64,000 bases of DNA, from contig NZ_OANS01000001.1 of NCBI RefSeq assembly GCF_900205755.1, positions 552,206 through 616,205 of the forward strand, read 5' to 3'. Shown here piece after piece: positions 56,169 to 63,345 of the stretch (the stretch's first letter is position 1; each line of letters begins with the position of its first letter). Below the pieces are notes generated by a model. The model was not told where the DNA came from and searched no databases. It saw only the letters and a program-made list of their open reading frames with translations. This DNA is from Polynucleobacter meluiroseus. GTDB taxonomy: Bacteria; Pseudomonadota; Gammaproteobacteria; Burkholderiales; Burkholderiaceae. The translations under genes were made by a program, and so were the position numbers.

Positions 56169-57442
56169 ATGCCCACAAAAAAAGTAAAGTTTGAAGAAAA
56201 TGAAATAGCAGTATTTGAAGACACTTTTATTTACAAGCGTGGCGAGTATTAGCAGTTCCGTTTGTGGCTAGCTAAAGAGCGCAAGTACGCTCGTTTTAGC
56301 CTAAAGACCAGAAATCAAAACACAGCAGTAGAAAAAGCCAAATTGCACTACCACGTGCTAATGAGTAATCAGCTCTCTGGCAAACGATATTTTTCGCTCA
56401 CCACTAAAGATGACGTAGCTGCTTACATTGCTGAGAGGCAAAAGGATGTGGATGCCGGCATCATTGTCAAGGGCAGACTGGGCACAATCAAAACCCATTT
56501 GGAGCATTGGCTTGCCTATATCAAGAAAGATACCAAGCTCAAAGAGCTAGAGCGAACCGATTGCTCCGATTACTTCCTTAAAAGATCTAAGGGTAAGAAA
56601 AATGTAGAAATCAGCATTTCTACTATTGCCAATGAATAGGGCACCATTAACTCCTTAATAAAGTGGCTGTTCAAAAGAAAAGAAACTTATATTGATGGGT
56701 TTGATTTTTCCAAGCTACCCAAAGTAGATAAAAACGATAACAAGATTCGTCGTTCTACCGTTCTACCTTTAGTGAAGCAGAAGTAGATCTCTTTAAGGAT
56801 GCGGTTAAGCAATACACTGACCGCAAAGAAAACAAGCTTACGGACAAAGAGTGGCAGCAGCGAATGCTAGCGTCTTACTTCTTCTTAATTGCTAGCGTGA
56901 CAGGCTTGCGAACAGGCGAGCAAAAGCAACTGCTGTGGAGTGACATTGAATGGAAACAGGGCAGTAAGAATAAGAAAACAGTGGGATTAGTTCATATTCA
57001 AATCCGTGCTGAAACCAGTAAGGTGAGAAATAGTAGAGGCTTTTACTGTAGAGATGATGGTTACTTTAAGGAGCTCAGAACGTTTATTGTTGAAAATACG
57101 GAAGAGACTAAAAAGCCCATCAACTTAAAAGACAGACTCGTTTTTAGCTTAAACAGTACCAAAGTCATTACTCAAAGAGCCTTGCTCTATCACTTTGGTA
57201 ATTTATTAGCACTTGCTGAAATTGATACAACAGATCGCGATATCGTGCCCTACAGCTTTAGGCACTATTTCATCACGCAAAAGGTCATGAGTGGGCTGAA
57301 CTTCAGGCAAATTGCTGATATGTGCGGAACCAGTCAAACGCAGATTGAAAAGACCTACTATCACCTAAACGATGAAATTAAGCGAACTAATGCAATGGCT
57401 GACTATGACATTGATGAAGATGGGTTGATAGCTACAGAGTAG
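56169..57442 (+). pseudogene. Tyrosine recombinase/phage integrase, decayed
   Basis: A single site-specific recombinase can be read from the ATG at 56169 (MPTKKVKFEE...) to the stop at 57442 only by passing three lesions: TAG at 56250-56252 (codon 28), TAG at 56637-56639, and a frameshift caused by a perfect 8-bp tandem duplication GTTCTACC (56752-56759 and 56760-56767). Removing one copy restores the frame into RRSTFSEAEVD. The C-terminal catalytic half is intact as sequence: Arg in TGLRTGE, SFRHYF, and Tyr in KTYYHL. The N-terminal half has a SAM-like core-binding region. It lies 160 bases after guaA and probably mobilised an island now fixed here. Confidence 0.85.
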
Positions 57443-57479
57443 GGCTCATAATTTGAGCTACTGAGGTCATACTCAAGTC

Positions 57480-57495
57480 CTGGTGGGCCCACCAG
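57480..57495. repeat. Perfect 16-bp palindrome
   Basis: CTGGTGGG followed by CCCACCAG, 38 bases after the recombinase stop. The right arm also pairs with TGGTGGG at 57518-57524, ahead of GTTTTGTCTTTT, so it could instead form a terminator. Confidence 0.7.
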
Positions 57496-57538
57496 AAAAG
57501 TAAACTCTCATCAGAAATGGTGGGGGTTTTGTCTTTTG

Positions 57539-57559
57539 AGCGTTACTTTAAGTAACGCT
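57539..57559. repeat. Near-perfect 21-bp palindrome
   Basis: AGCGTTACTT, one T, then AAGTAACGCT. Arms are 10 bases without mismatch. It could be an operator or a recombination site. The function is unknown. Confidence 0.75.
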
Positions 57560-57715
57560 GGGCATGCAAAAAAGTGTGTAGGCAAACTCTGCACATTTTT
57601 AATGGTGATGCGAATCGGTTGTGGTTATGAGGGGCTGCTTTCGGCCAGTCGCAGTCATTCGTGGGATGCATCAAATAAGGGAATCTATAGGCATACCTAG
57701 AGACAGTTTTTTTAT

Positions 57716-57805
57716 CACCCAATTTAGTGCAATACCTACTCCAAAGCTTCAAACACCTATGCTAGGATTCGATGGTGAATAGTCCAAAACTATAGGAGAT
57801 TAAAC
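57716..57805 (+). promoter_or_regulatory. Upstream cassette of peptide gene 1 (diverged copy)
   Basis: The same ordered elements as before peptides 2, 3 and 5, with more changes: AATTTAGTGCAATA, CTCCAAAGCTTCAAACACCTATGCTAGGATT with an extended -10-like TGCTAGGAT at 57760-57768, a degenerate hairpin GGTGAATAGTCCAAAAC, and TATAGGAGA before the ATG. The -35 box is not obvious. Confidence 0.65.
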
Positions 57806-57937
57806 ATGCCAATACAAATGATTGAATTAGAAGAAGTAACAATGGTTGAAGCGAGTGATGAGACTTTGGAAGCGACAGTGACTAATGCCTACAACACATC
57901 TACCATGAGTTGCAACCCATCAGGTTGTGGATGTTAA
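57806..57937 (+). CDS. Peptide 1 of a RiPP-like precursor array (43 aa)
   Basis: A short ORF with a strong ribosome binding site (AGGAGA, 8 bases from the ATG). The N-terminal 22 residues are the shared acidic leader (MPIQMIELEE, then VTMVEASDETLE). The tail runs from ATVTNAYNTSTM to the Cys-rich end SCNPSGCGC. Leader conservation with core variability, tandem copies and a Cys/Ser/Thr-rich C-terminus are the marks of ribosomally made, modified peptide precursors. No homology was tested. It could also be an unmodified small signalling or toxin peptide. Confidence 0.75.
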   Translation: MPIQMIELEEVTMVEASDETLEATVTNAYNTSTMSCNPSGCGC

Positions 57938-57975
57938 GTTCCTTGTTGAGCTGATATCTTGCGCAGCATTACTAG

Positions 57976-57999
57976 CCACTCCAAGGAGTGGTTTTTATT
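57976..57999 (+). terminator. Terminator after peptide 1
   Basis: CCACTCC-AA-GGAGTGG followed by TTTTTATT. The same hairpin type follows peptides 2, 4 and 5. Confidence 0.9.
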
Positions 58000-58091
58000 G
58001 CCTAAATTAGTGCAATTACCACTCCAAACCTTCAAATACTTATGCTAGGATTTAGATGTGGATAGTCCACAACCCCTATAGGAGAGCAAAC
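57998..58091 (+). promoter_or_regulatory. Upstream cassette of peptide gene 2
   Basis: Repeated element shared with genes 3 and 5: CCTAAATTAGTGCAATT, CCACTCCAAACCTTCAAATACT, extended -10-like TGCTAGGAT (TAGGAT at 58046-58051), the inverted repeat TGTGGA-TAG-TCCACA at 58057-58071 (which would lie in the 5' end of the RNA), then CCCCTATAGGAGAGCAAAC before the ATG. Confidence 0.75.
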
Positions 58092-58229
58092 ATGCCAGTA
58101 CAGCAGATTGAATTAGAGGAATTGAACTTGGTTGTAGCCAGTGATGATGAATTAGAAGAAATTGCTATGATGGAGGTGCGGATAAGCTGTGGTACTTGGG
58201 GTGGGTATACCAGTACAAGCGGTTGTTAA
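58092..58229 (+). CDS. Peptide 2 of the RiPP-like precursor array (45 aa)
   Basis: Leader MPVQQIELEE, then LNLVVASDDELEE, followed by a tail ISCGTWGGYTSTSGC with two Cys and many Gly, Ser and Thr. The region between leader and tail (IAMMEVR) echoes the leader motif (TMMEVS) of gene 3 and may be a small internal duplication. The RBS is TATAGGAGAG. The gene is a complete transcription unit with its own cassette and terminator. Confidence 0.75.
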   Translation: MPVQQIELEELNLVVASDDELEEIAMMEVRISCGTWGGYTSTSGC

Positions 58230-58253
58230 GCTGTCAGCTTACCTAGTATCACG

Positions 58254-58280
58254 AACCACTCCACGGAGTGGTTTTTTATT
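58254..58280 (+). terminator. Terminator after peptide 2
   Basis: AACCACTCC-AC-GGAGTGGTT with TTTTTT inside and after the right arm. Confidence 0.9.
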
Positions 58281-58372
58281 GCCTAAATTGGTGCAATTCC
58301 CACTCCAAACCTTCAAATACTTATGCTAGGATTCGATGGTGGATAGTCCACAACCCCTATAGGAGAGCAAAC
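58279..58372 (+). promoter_or_regulatory. Upstream cassette of peptide gene 3
   Basis: Nearly identical to the gene 2 cassette: AATTG-GTG-CAATT, CCACTCCAAACCTTCAAATACT, TAGGAT at 58327-58332 preceded by TGC, hairpin GTGGA-TAG-TCCAC at 58339-58351, and CCCCTATAGGAGAGCAAAC. Confidence 0.75.
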
Positions 58373-58519
58373 ATGCCAGTACAACAGATTGAATTAGAAG
58401 AAGTGACAATGATGGAAGTGAGTGATGAGGCTTTGGAGAAGAGTTCCCCGTGTGCCGGAGCTTATACTGGATTACAGGCAACCACATGTTGCACTCAACA
58501 AACCGTTTGTCCTTGTTAA
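58373..58519 (+). CDS. Peptide 3 of the RiPP-like precursor array (48 aa)
   Basis: The clearest member: leader MPVQQIELEE, then VTMMEVSDEALE. The tail KSSPCAGAYTGLQATTCC continues TQQTVCPC, with five Cys and five Thr in 26 residues. A longer frame from 58268 only reads through the upstream cassette. The ATG at 58373 has the array's RBS. Unlike the others, no terminator hairpin of the common type follows, so it may be cotranscribed with gene 4. Confidence 0.78.
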   Translation: MPVQQIELEEVTMMEVSDEALEKSSPCAGAYTGLQATTCCTQQTVCPC

Positions 58520-58608
58520 TTACTTGATTCCGGGTTTACTAAGCTGCTGTACAAAGTAGTTAATTCCCTCATAAAAACTTTCCCGCACTATTAAATGGAG
58601 AAACGAAC

Positions 58609-58749
58609 ATGCCAGTACAAATGATTGAATTCGAAGAAGTTGCAATGATCGAAGTAAGTGATGATATTTTGGAATCTATGGTTGCAGCAGTTGGGGGGTA
58701 TTCAAATAATTCATATTGCTGTAATGACTCCGTGCCCCCGAAATGCTAG
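58609..58749 (+). CDS. Peptide 4 of the RiPP-like precursor array (46 aa)
   Basis: Leader MPVQMIEFEE, then VAMIEVSDDILES; tail MVAAVGGYSNNSYCC and NDSVPPKC with three Cys. The 89 bases upstream lack the common promoter cassette. There is only AATGGAGAAACGAAC before the ATG, so it is either driven from gene 3 or from a different promoter. It is followed by the common terminator. Confidence 0.75.
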   Translation: MPVQMIEFEEVAMIEVSDDILESMVAAVGGYSNNSYCCNDSVPPKC

Positions 58750-58795
58750 ATGTTAAGTTCCTCTGGTTAGAATTTCTATCTATTGAAATTTACCT

Positions 58796-58820
58796 AACCA
58801 CTCTACGGAGTGGTTTTTTA
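58796..58820 (+). terminator. Terminator after peptide 4
   Basis: AACCACTC-TACG-GAGTGGTT followed by TTTTTATT. Confidence 0.88.
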
Positions 58821-58912
58821 TTACCTAAATTGGTGCAATTCCCACTCCAAACCTTCAAATACCTATGCTAGGATTTATTTGTGGATAGTCCACAACCTAT
58901 AGGAGAGCAAAC
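58821..58912 (+). promoter_or_regulatory. Upstream cassette of peptide gene 5
   Basis: AATTG-GTG-CAATT, CCACTCCAAACCTTCAAATACC, TGC-TAGGAT (58869-58874), the longest hairpin version TTGTGGA-TAG-TCCACAA at 58879-58895, then CCTATAGGAGAGCAAAC. Confidence 0.75.
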
Positions 58913-59047
58913 ATGCAAGTACAGATGATTGAATTAGAAGATTTACAGTTGTTGGATGTGAGCGATGAAAAGTTGGAAGCTGGCGCAATAGGAGCTGGAA
59001 CCTCGCTCCCGTTTGCAACCCTAAGTAACTGTACTATTTATCATTAG
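58913..59047 (+). CDS. Peptide 5 of the RiPP-like precursor array (44 aa)
   Basis: Leader MQVQMIELED, then LQLLDVSDEKLE; tail AGAIGAGTSLPFATLSNCTIYH with one Cys only. The most divergent tail, less Cys-rich, but the leader keeps the V-S-D-E-K-L-E end. Full cassette and terminator are present. Confidence 0.72.
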   Translation: MQVQMIELEDLQLLDVSDEKLEAGAIGAGTSLPFATLSNCTIYH

Positions 59048-59084
59048 TATTATTATTAGTACTGGTATAAGGTATTATCAAAAG

Positions 59085-59108
59085 CCACTCTACGGGGTGG
59101 TTTTTTAT
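59085..59108 (+). terminator. Terminator after peptide 5
   Basis: CCACTC-TACG-GGGTGG (with one G-T pair) followed by TTTTTTATTT. Confidence 0.88.
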
Positions 59109-59339
59109 TTCTCTTCTAGCGTTTTCAAAATTGCAATTGCTGGTTGTATCAGATCATTTAAATTAAGCTTTAGGTACCCATTTGGCTTTGTGCCATGATT
59201 CTATGCAGTTCTCGTCTTCTTCGATACTGACCGCATAGCCCCTAACCACGGGGTTTTGCTTTTGCTGGGTTCTGTGCCCACCATAGTCATGTTTTTTCTC
59301 ATGTAAAGTGCAAATCATGGCATCTATTAAGAATGAGTA
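59109..59339. other. Non-coding spacer before the ggt remnant
   Basis: No gene recognised. A weak hairpin CCCC-TAACCAC-GGGG followed by TTTTGCTTTT lies near 59238-59262 and may be a terminator. Confidence 0.35.
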
Positions 59340-59879
59340 ATGAATGTGAACTTTAACTCGAATAATCCGTCCCCAGCAATTCGTGTACCCGTGATGGGGA
59401 GAAGTGTTGTCGTGACATCACATCCCTATGCAGCGCAGGCTGGACTGCGCATTATGCAACGTGGGGGGCGCTATAGACGCCGCAATTGCCACAGCAGCAG
59501 CATTAATGGTTGTTGAGCCTGTATCTAATGGGTTGAGTAGTGATTGTTTCGCAATTATTTGGGATGGCAAAGAATTGCATGGCTTAAATTCATCTGGGGT
59601 AGTGTCAAATAGCTGGAGTCCAGATTATTTCTCGGCTAAATATGGTGTTGATGCTAGCGGACAAGCTAATAGGCCGATGCGGGTATGGGACTCTGTTACT
59701 ATTCCAGGGGTCCTTGCTGGTTGGGAGGTAATGCATTCTCGTTTTGCGTCACTCCCTTTTGAGGAGTTACTTCAACCAGCAATTGAGATTGCTGAGCGCG
59801 GCTATTTTTTAACTCCCGTGGTTTCTCTTAAGTAGGGTGCTGCTAATGCCGAGCTTAAGAATCAACCAGGAAAATGATC
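59340..59879 (+). pseudogene. Gamma-glutamyltransferase N-terminal remnant
   Basis: From the ATG at 59340 the frame reads a GGT N-terminus (PAIRVPVMGRSVVVTSHPYAAQ, then AGLRIMQRGG), then shifts at the G6 tract 59463-59468, where the usual GGNAIDA sequence lacks two bases. The second frame continues AIDAAIATAAALMVVEPVSNGL to VVSLK, where a TAG (59833-59835) replaces an expected Trp codon. A few more residues (GAANAELKNQPGK) precede a stop at 59877-59879. About the last two thirds of a normal 550-600 residue enzyme, including the nucleophile Thr, are missing. A dead gene. Confidence 0.85.
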
Positions 59880-59973
59880 TATTTTGATGCTCAAGTTTTT
59901 TTCTTATTGGATTTTCGTTGTTTTGGTTTTACTTCAACATTATCAACTTATGCCGCATTGAACTAAGACTCAG

Positions 59974-61287
59974 ATGAGTACATCGCCACAAAGCCCGTCG
60001 CAGATCTCAAAAAATATAGGGCTTTATTCTGCTATTGCAATGAGTCTGAGTGGCATGATGGGCTCGGGTTTATTTACCGTTCTGGGCTATGCGAATCTCA
60101 CAGCCAAGTCTCATTTCCCAATTGCTTTTTTACTGGCAGGCATCGCAGTATTTTTTACTGTCTATTCTTGCGCTAAATTGAGTGCTACATTTCCAGTTGC
60201 TGGTGGTCCTGCAGGTTATATCGTTTCTACCTATGGCAATGGTTTTATCGCAGGCTGGATGAATATCTTCCTCTATCTTGGATTTTTGATATCCACTTCG
60301 TTGTATGCATCTGGCTTTACTGAATTCATTGTTGTGTTAACTGGATCCTATTTTTCAGGATTTGAACTCAAACTCATTGGTGGAGCATTGGTTTTTGTAC
60401 TTGCTTTAGTCAACCTCCTAGGCGCAAGCATTGTGGGGCTTGCAGGTCTTGCTGCTATTGGATTGGTATTGCTTTCATTGCTTGCTTTTAGTGCTGTAGG
60501 TATATCGCACCTTAATGTTGCAAGTCTAGATTTTGGTGTGGGCCCTATTGAGGGTATCGCTATTGCTACGGGCATGCTCTATATCAATTACCAAGGTTTT
60601 GCAGTGGTGAGCAGTGCAGCGGATTCGATAGCTGAGCCAAAGAAAACAATTCCAAAGGCAATGTATGTGGCAGTCTTATTCGTGATCGCTCTTTATGTAT
60701 TGGTGAGTTTTGTCACAATTCAGCTCACTCCAATCGTTGTTATTAAATCTAACCCAACGAATGTGATTGGTGCCGCAGCAAATATTCTGATGCATAGGGA
60801 AGGTTTTATTGGTATTGGATTAATTGCTTTGCTTTCCTGTGCTGCTGCAGTCAATGCTACTATTTTTACGGCAACCAAAGTACTTGGAGTGGTGGTTACT
60901 GAGCATGCAAATGCAACTTGGCTATCTAAAATCCTTGGGCAAAGCCAGATGAGGCGCCTGCTGATTTCGGCAGCCATTGTGATTATTTTGGTACTGGGAT
61001 TTCCTCTGGAGATAGTCGGAAAAATGGCCAGCATGGCATTTTTACTTTTATTTGGCGTTATTACCTATGGCCACATTCGTATTCATGAGCAAACTAGCGC
61101 TAATGTCTTCCTTTTATGGTGCGGGGTAGTCATCAACCTTACTTTATTTATCTTTTTGGTGATTAATGGAATTCAATCCAATCCAGCCGGTGTTATTGTT
61201 CTTGTAATTGTATTAATGGCGACTTATTTAATTCAGCTTAGGTATCAATTTATTCCAATGCTTCGCAAGGGCGAAGTAAAGCGTTAA
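59974..61287 (+). CDS. APC-superfamily amino acid permease
   Basis: An inner-membrane transporter of about 12 helices (437 aa). The first helix has the APC-type motif SLSGMMGSGLFTVLGYA, followed by FPVAGGPAGYIVSTYGNGFIAGW. Substrate cannot be told from the sequence. The adjacent gamma-glutamyltransferase remnant suggests amino acids or gamma-glutamyl compounds (inference). Codon use is AT-richer than in the housekeeping genes. Confidence 0.82.
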   Translation: MSTSPQSPSQISKNIGLYSAIAMSLSGMMGSGLFTVLGYANLTAKSHFPIAFLLAGIAVFFTVYSCAKLSATFPVAGGPAGYIVSTYGNGFIAGWMNIFLYLGFLISTSLYASGFTEFIVVLTGSYFSGFELKLIGGALVFVLALVNLLGASIVGLAGLAAIGLVLLSLLAFSAVGISHLNVASLDFGVGPIEGIAIATGMLYINYQGFAVVSSAADSIAEPKKTIPKAMYVAVLFVIALYVLVSFVTIQLTPIVVIKSNPTNVIGAAANILMHREGFIGIGLIALLSCAAAVNATIFTATKVLGVVVTEHANATWLSKILGQSQMRRLLISAAIVIILVLGFPLEIVGKMASMAFLLLFGVITYGHIRIHEQTSANVFLLWCGVVINLTLFIFLVINGIQSNPAGVIVLVIVLMATYLIQLRYQFIPMLRKGEVKR

Positions 61288-61480
61288 CTAAAATCTACTT
61301 GGCCTTTGATGGGATGAGGGTAGCTGGTCGATTGGAATCGATAGTCTGCGGTAGAGTGGGGGTGTTTTTGAAACGGGTTTGTCTATAAAGATTAGCCGAA
61401 GCTGTGTTTTCTTGATCGTGTAATCCAAATCATTTAATATTCTAAAAGTAAGTACTGTCAATCTCATTGAGGAGCTGTTA
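61288..61480. other. Intergenic region before the sulfatase gene
   Basis: 193 bases without a recognised gene. It must hold the sulfatase promoter, but no clear boxes were identified. Confidence 0.3.
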
Positions 61481-63301
61481 ATGGAAACAATTAATCCCGA
61501 GGTTTTAGATTCTGGTAGCGAGCCTCAGAACCCATCTAGACGTAATTTGCTTACCTCTGGGGCTGCAGCACTAGGTGCTGGTTTATTGCCAGCGGGTATG
61601 CAAAATGCGGAGGCACAGTCATACCCAGATAAGCCCACGCCCATAGCACCAAATACCCCACCGGCTGGTTACAACATTCTTTTTGTTTTGGTAGACCAAG
61701 AGCATTTCTTTCCGAAGTGGCCCATGCCAGTGCCTGCGCGCGAAGCCATCAAGAAAAAAGCAATTACTTTTACAAATCATCAAGCAGCCTCGATGCAATG
61801 CTCATCGGCCCGTTCTGTGATTTATACCGGTTTGCATATCCAGCACTCTGGTATTTTTGACAACCTCAATTTTCTGTGGCAGCCTGATTTATCCCATAAA
61901 GTCAAAACCATCGGTCATCGCTTGCAAGAATTGGGCTATCACTCTGCCTATCAAGGCAAATGGCATCTCTCCGCGAATATGGATGTTGTTAAAAAAGCAT
62001 ATGACGCCCCGATGGATACTTATCGCAAGATCATTAAGTCATATGGCTTTGATGACTTTTTGGGGGTCGGCGATATTGTAGATCAGCAGCAGGGCGGTTA
62101 TACCTTTGATAAGCTAACCCTGTCATCAGCGGTTGGTTGGTTGAGAAACGAGGGGCAGGAACTACGAGCTAAAAAGCAACCTTGGTATTTAGCTGTCAAT
62201 ATCGTCAATCCACATGATGTGACTTATGTGAATTCTGATTTGCCCGGTAAGCCAGTGCAGGGAGCTAAACATGCGATGACTATTTTGCCGCCGCCAACCA
62301 CCGAACTCTATCAAGCTACTTGGGATAACTATCCATTACCCGAGAGTCGCCACCAGGCACTCGATGCACCTGGCAGACCTAAAGCACACAAGCTTTATCA
62401 AGAAATTTGGGATTTACTCATGGGCCCATGGCCCAATGAGGATCGCCGCTGGAGATTATTGCTCGACTATTACTTTAACTGTATGCGTGACAGTGATGAG
62501 AATGTCGCAGCAGTAATGCAAGGGCTCAAAGATAGCGGCATGGAAGACAACACCATCGTCATCTTTACGGCTGACCATGGTGAGCTTGGCGGTACACATC
62601 AAATGCGTGGTAAGGGGACCACTACTTACAAAGAGCAGAACCATGTCCCGCTGATGATTATTCATCCAGCCTATCCGGGAGGCAAGGAGTGTCAGGCAGT
62701 TACTTCACAGATTGACTTGGCAACGACAATTTTGGCAATGACCGGTAAAGATCCTAAGAGTATTGCAAAAGCGTCTGAAGGTCTTAAAGGTAAGGACCTT
62801 ACGCCATTATTTAAAGAGCCTGAAAAGGCCAAAGTAGACTCAGCAAGACCTGCTTCTTTATTTAACTTCAATATGCTGATGTTTACGAGTTGGTTCTGGG
62901 CAGAAAAAACCTACTCTTGGCTCATGTCCGGTAAGTATGACTCCAAAGAGTCAGCCAAAATCTTAAATGCACATCAACCTAACTTTGCTAATCGGGTGGG
63001 TATTCGAAGTGTGTTTGATGGAAGATATCGTTTCTCAAGGTATTTCTCGCCTCTGCAGTTCAATACCCCAACTACCATGGAAGAAATGTTAGCCAAAAAT
63101 GATCTAGAACTCTTTGATCTTCAAAATGATCCGAATGAAATGAATAATTTAGCTATGGACCCTAAAAAGAATGGCGATTTGATCATGGCAATGAACAAGG
63201 TCATGAATGAGCGTATCGCTCAAGAGGTCGGAATTGATGATGGTAGCTTCTTACCAATCCGAAATGGCAGATGGCATGTAGCTAAGCCAGATCAGAGGTA
63301 A
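61481..63301 (+). CDS. Tat-exported sulfatase-like hydrolase with C-S-S-A-R motif
   Basis: The 606-residue protein belongs to the alkaline phosphatase/sulfatase superfamily. It begins with a twin-arginine signal (SRRNLLTSGAAALGAG, Arg 20-21), so folded export is likely. Metal-site elements are FVLVDQEHF near 70 and the FTADHGELGG block; the substrate-side segment is GKGTTTYKEQNHVPL. The nucleophile motif is Cys107-S-S-A-Arg111 (MQCSSARSVIYTG). Classical sulfatases have C-x-[PA]-x-R, so position 3 is Ser here. Whether Cys107 becomes formylglycine is uncertain. It could be a sulfatase, phosphonate monoester hydrolase or phosphodiesterase. Confidence 0.82.
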   Translation: METINPEVLDSGSEPQNPSRRNLLTSGAAALGAGLLPAGMQNAEAQSYPDKPTPIAPNTPPAGYNILFVLVDQEHFFPKWPMPVPAREAIKKKAITFTNHQAASMQCSSARSVIYTGLHIQHSGIFDNLNFLWQPDLSHKVKTIGHRLQELGYHSAYQGKWHLSANMDVVKKAYDAPMDTYRKIIKSYGFDDFLGVGDIVDQQQGGYTFDKLTLSSAVGWLRNEGQELRAKKQPWYLAVNIVNPHDVTYVNSDLPGKPVQGAKHAMTILPPPTTELYQATWDNYPLPESRHQALDAPGRPKAHKLYQEIWDLLMGPWPNEDRRWRLLLDYYFNCMRDSDENVAAVMQGLKDSGMEDNTIVIFTADHGELGGTHQMRGKGTTTYKEQNHVPLMIIHPAYPGGKECQAVTSQIDLATTILAMTGKDPKSIAKASEGLKGKDLTPLFKEPEKAKVDSARPASLFNFNMLMFTSWFWAEKTYSWLMSGKYDSKESAKILNAHQPNFANRVGIRSVFDGRYRFSRYFSPLQFNTPTTMEEMLAKNDLELFDLQNDPNEMNNLAMDPKKNGDLIMAMNKVMNERIAQEVGIDDGSFLPIRNGRWHVAKPDQR

Positions 63302-63345
63302 GTCATCCATCTCTCACATTACATGAACTACGCTGATCTAATAAA

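Larger units (their letters stand above)
57443..57715. other. Non-coding stretch with two palindromes, possible att remnant
   Basis: No gene was recognised. It holds CTGGTGGGCCCACCAG at 57480-57495 (a perfect 16-base palindrome that also resembles a tRNA 3' end, TCAAGTCCTGGTGGGCCCACCA) and AGCGTTACTT-T-AAGTAACGCT at 57539-57559. A reading frame on the minus strand (57543-57752) runs across one palindrome and the upstream cassette of the first peptide gene and is not credible. Confidence 0.5.

Noticed and set aside
57543..57752. 69-codon minus-strand ORF (MKLWSRYCTK...)
   Set aside because: It crosses a palindrome and the upstream regulatory cassette of peptide gene 1, has no ribosome binding site or recognisable domain, and is probably chance.
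58268..58519. Longer 83-codon version of peptide 3
   Set aside because: The extra N-terminal part is only the translated regulatory cassette. The internal ATG at 58373 has the array's RBS and the shared leader begins there.
58520..58608. A terminator between peptides 3 and 4
   Set aside because: The sequence GCTGCTGTACAAAGTAGTTAA can be drawn as a weak hairpin but has no strong stem and no T-run, unlike the other four terminators.
58000..59108. CRISPR-like repeats
   Set aside because: The repeats are spaced by complete small genes of unequal length and contain promoters and terminators, not short uniform spacers.
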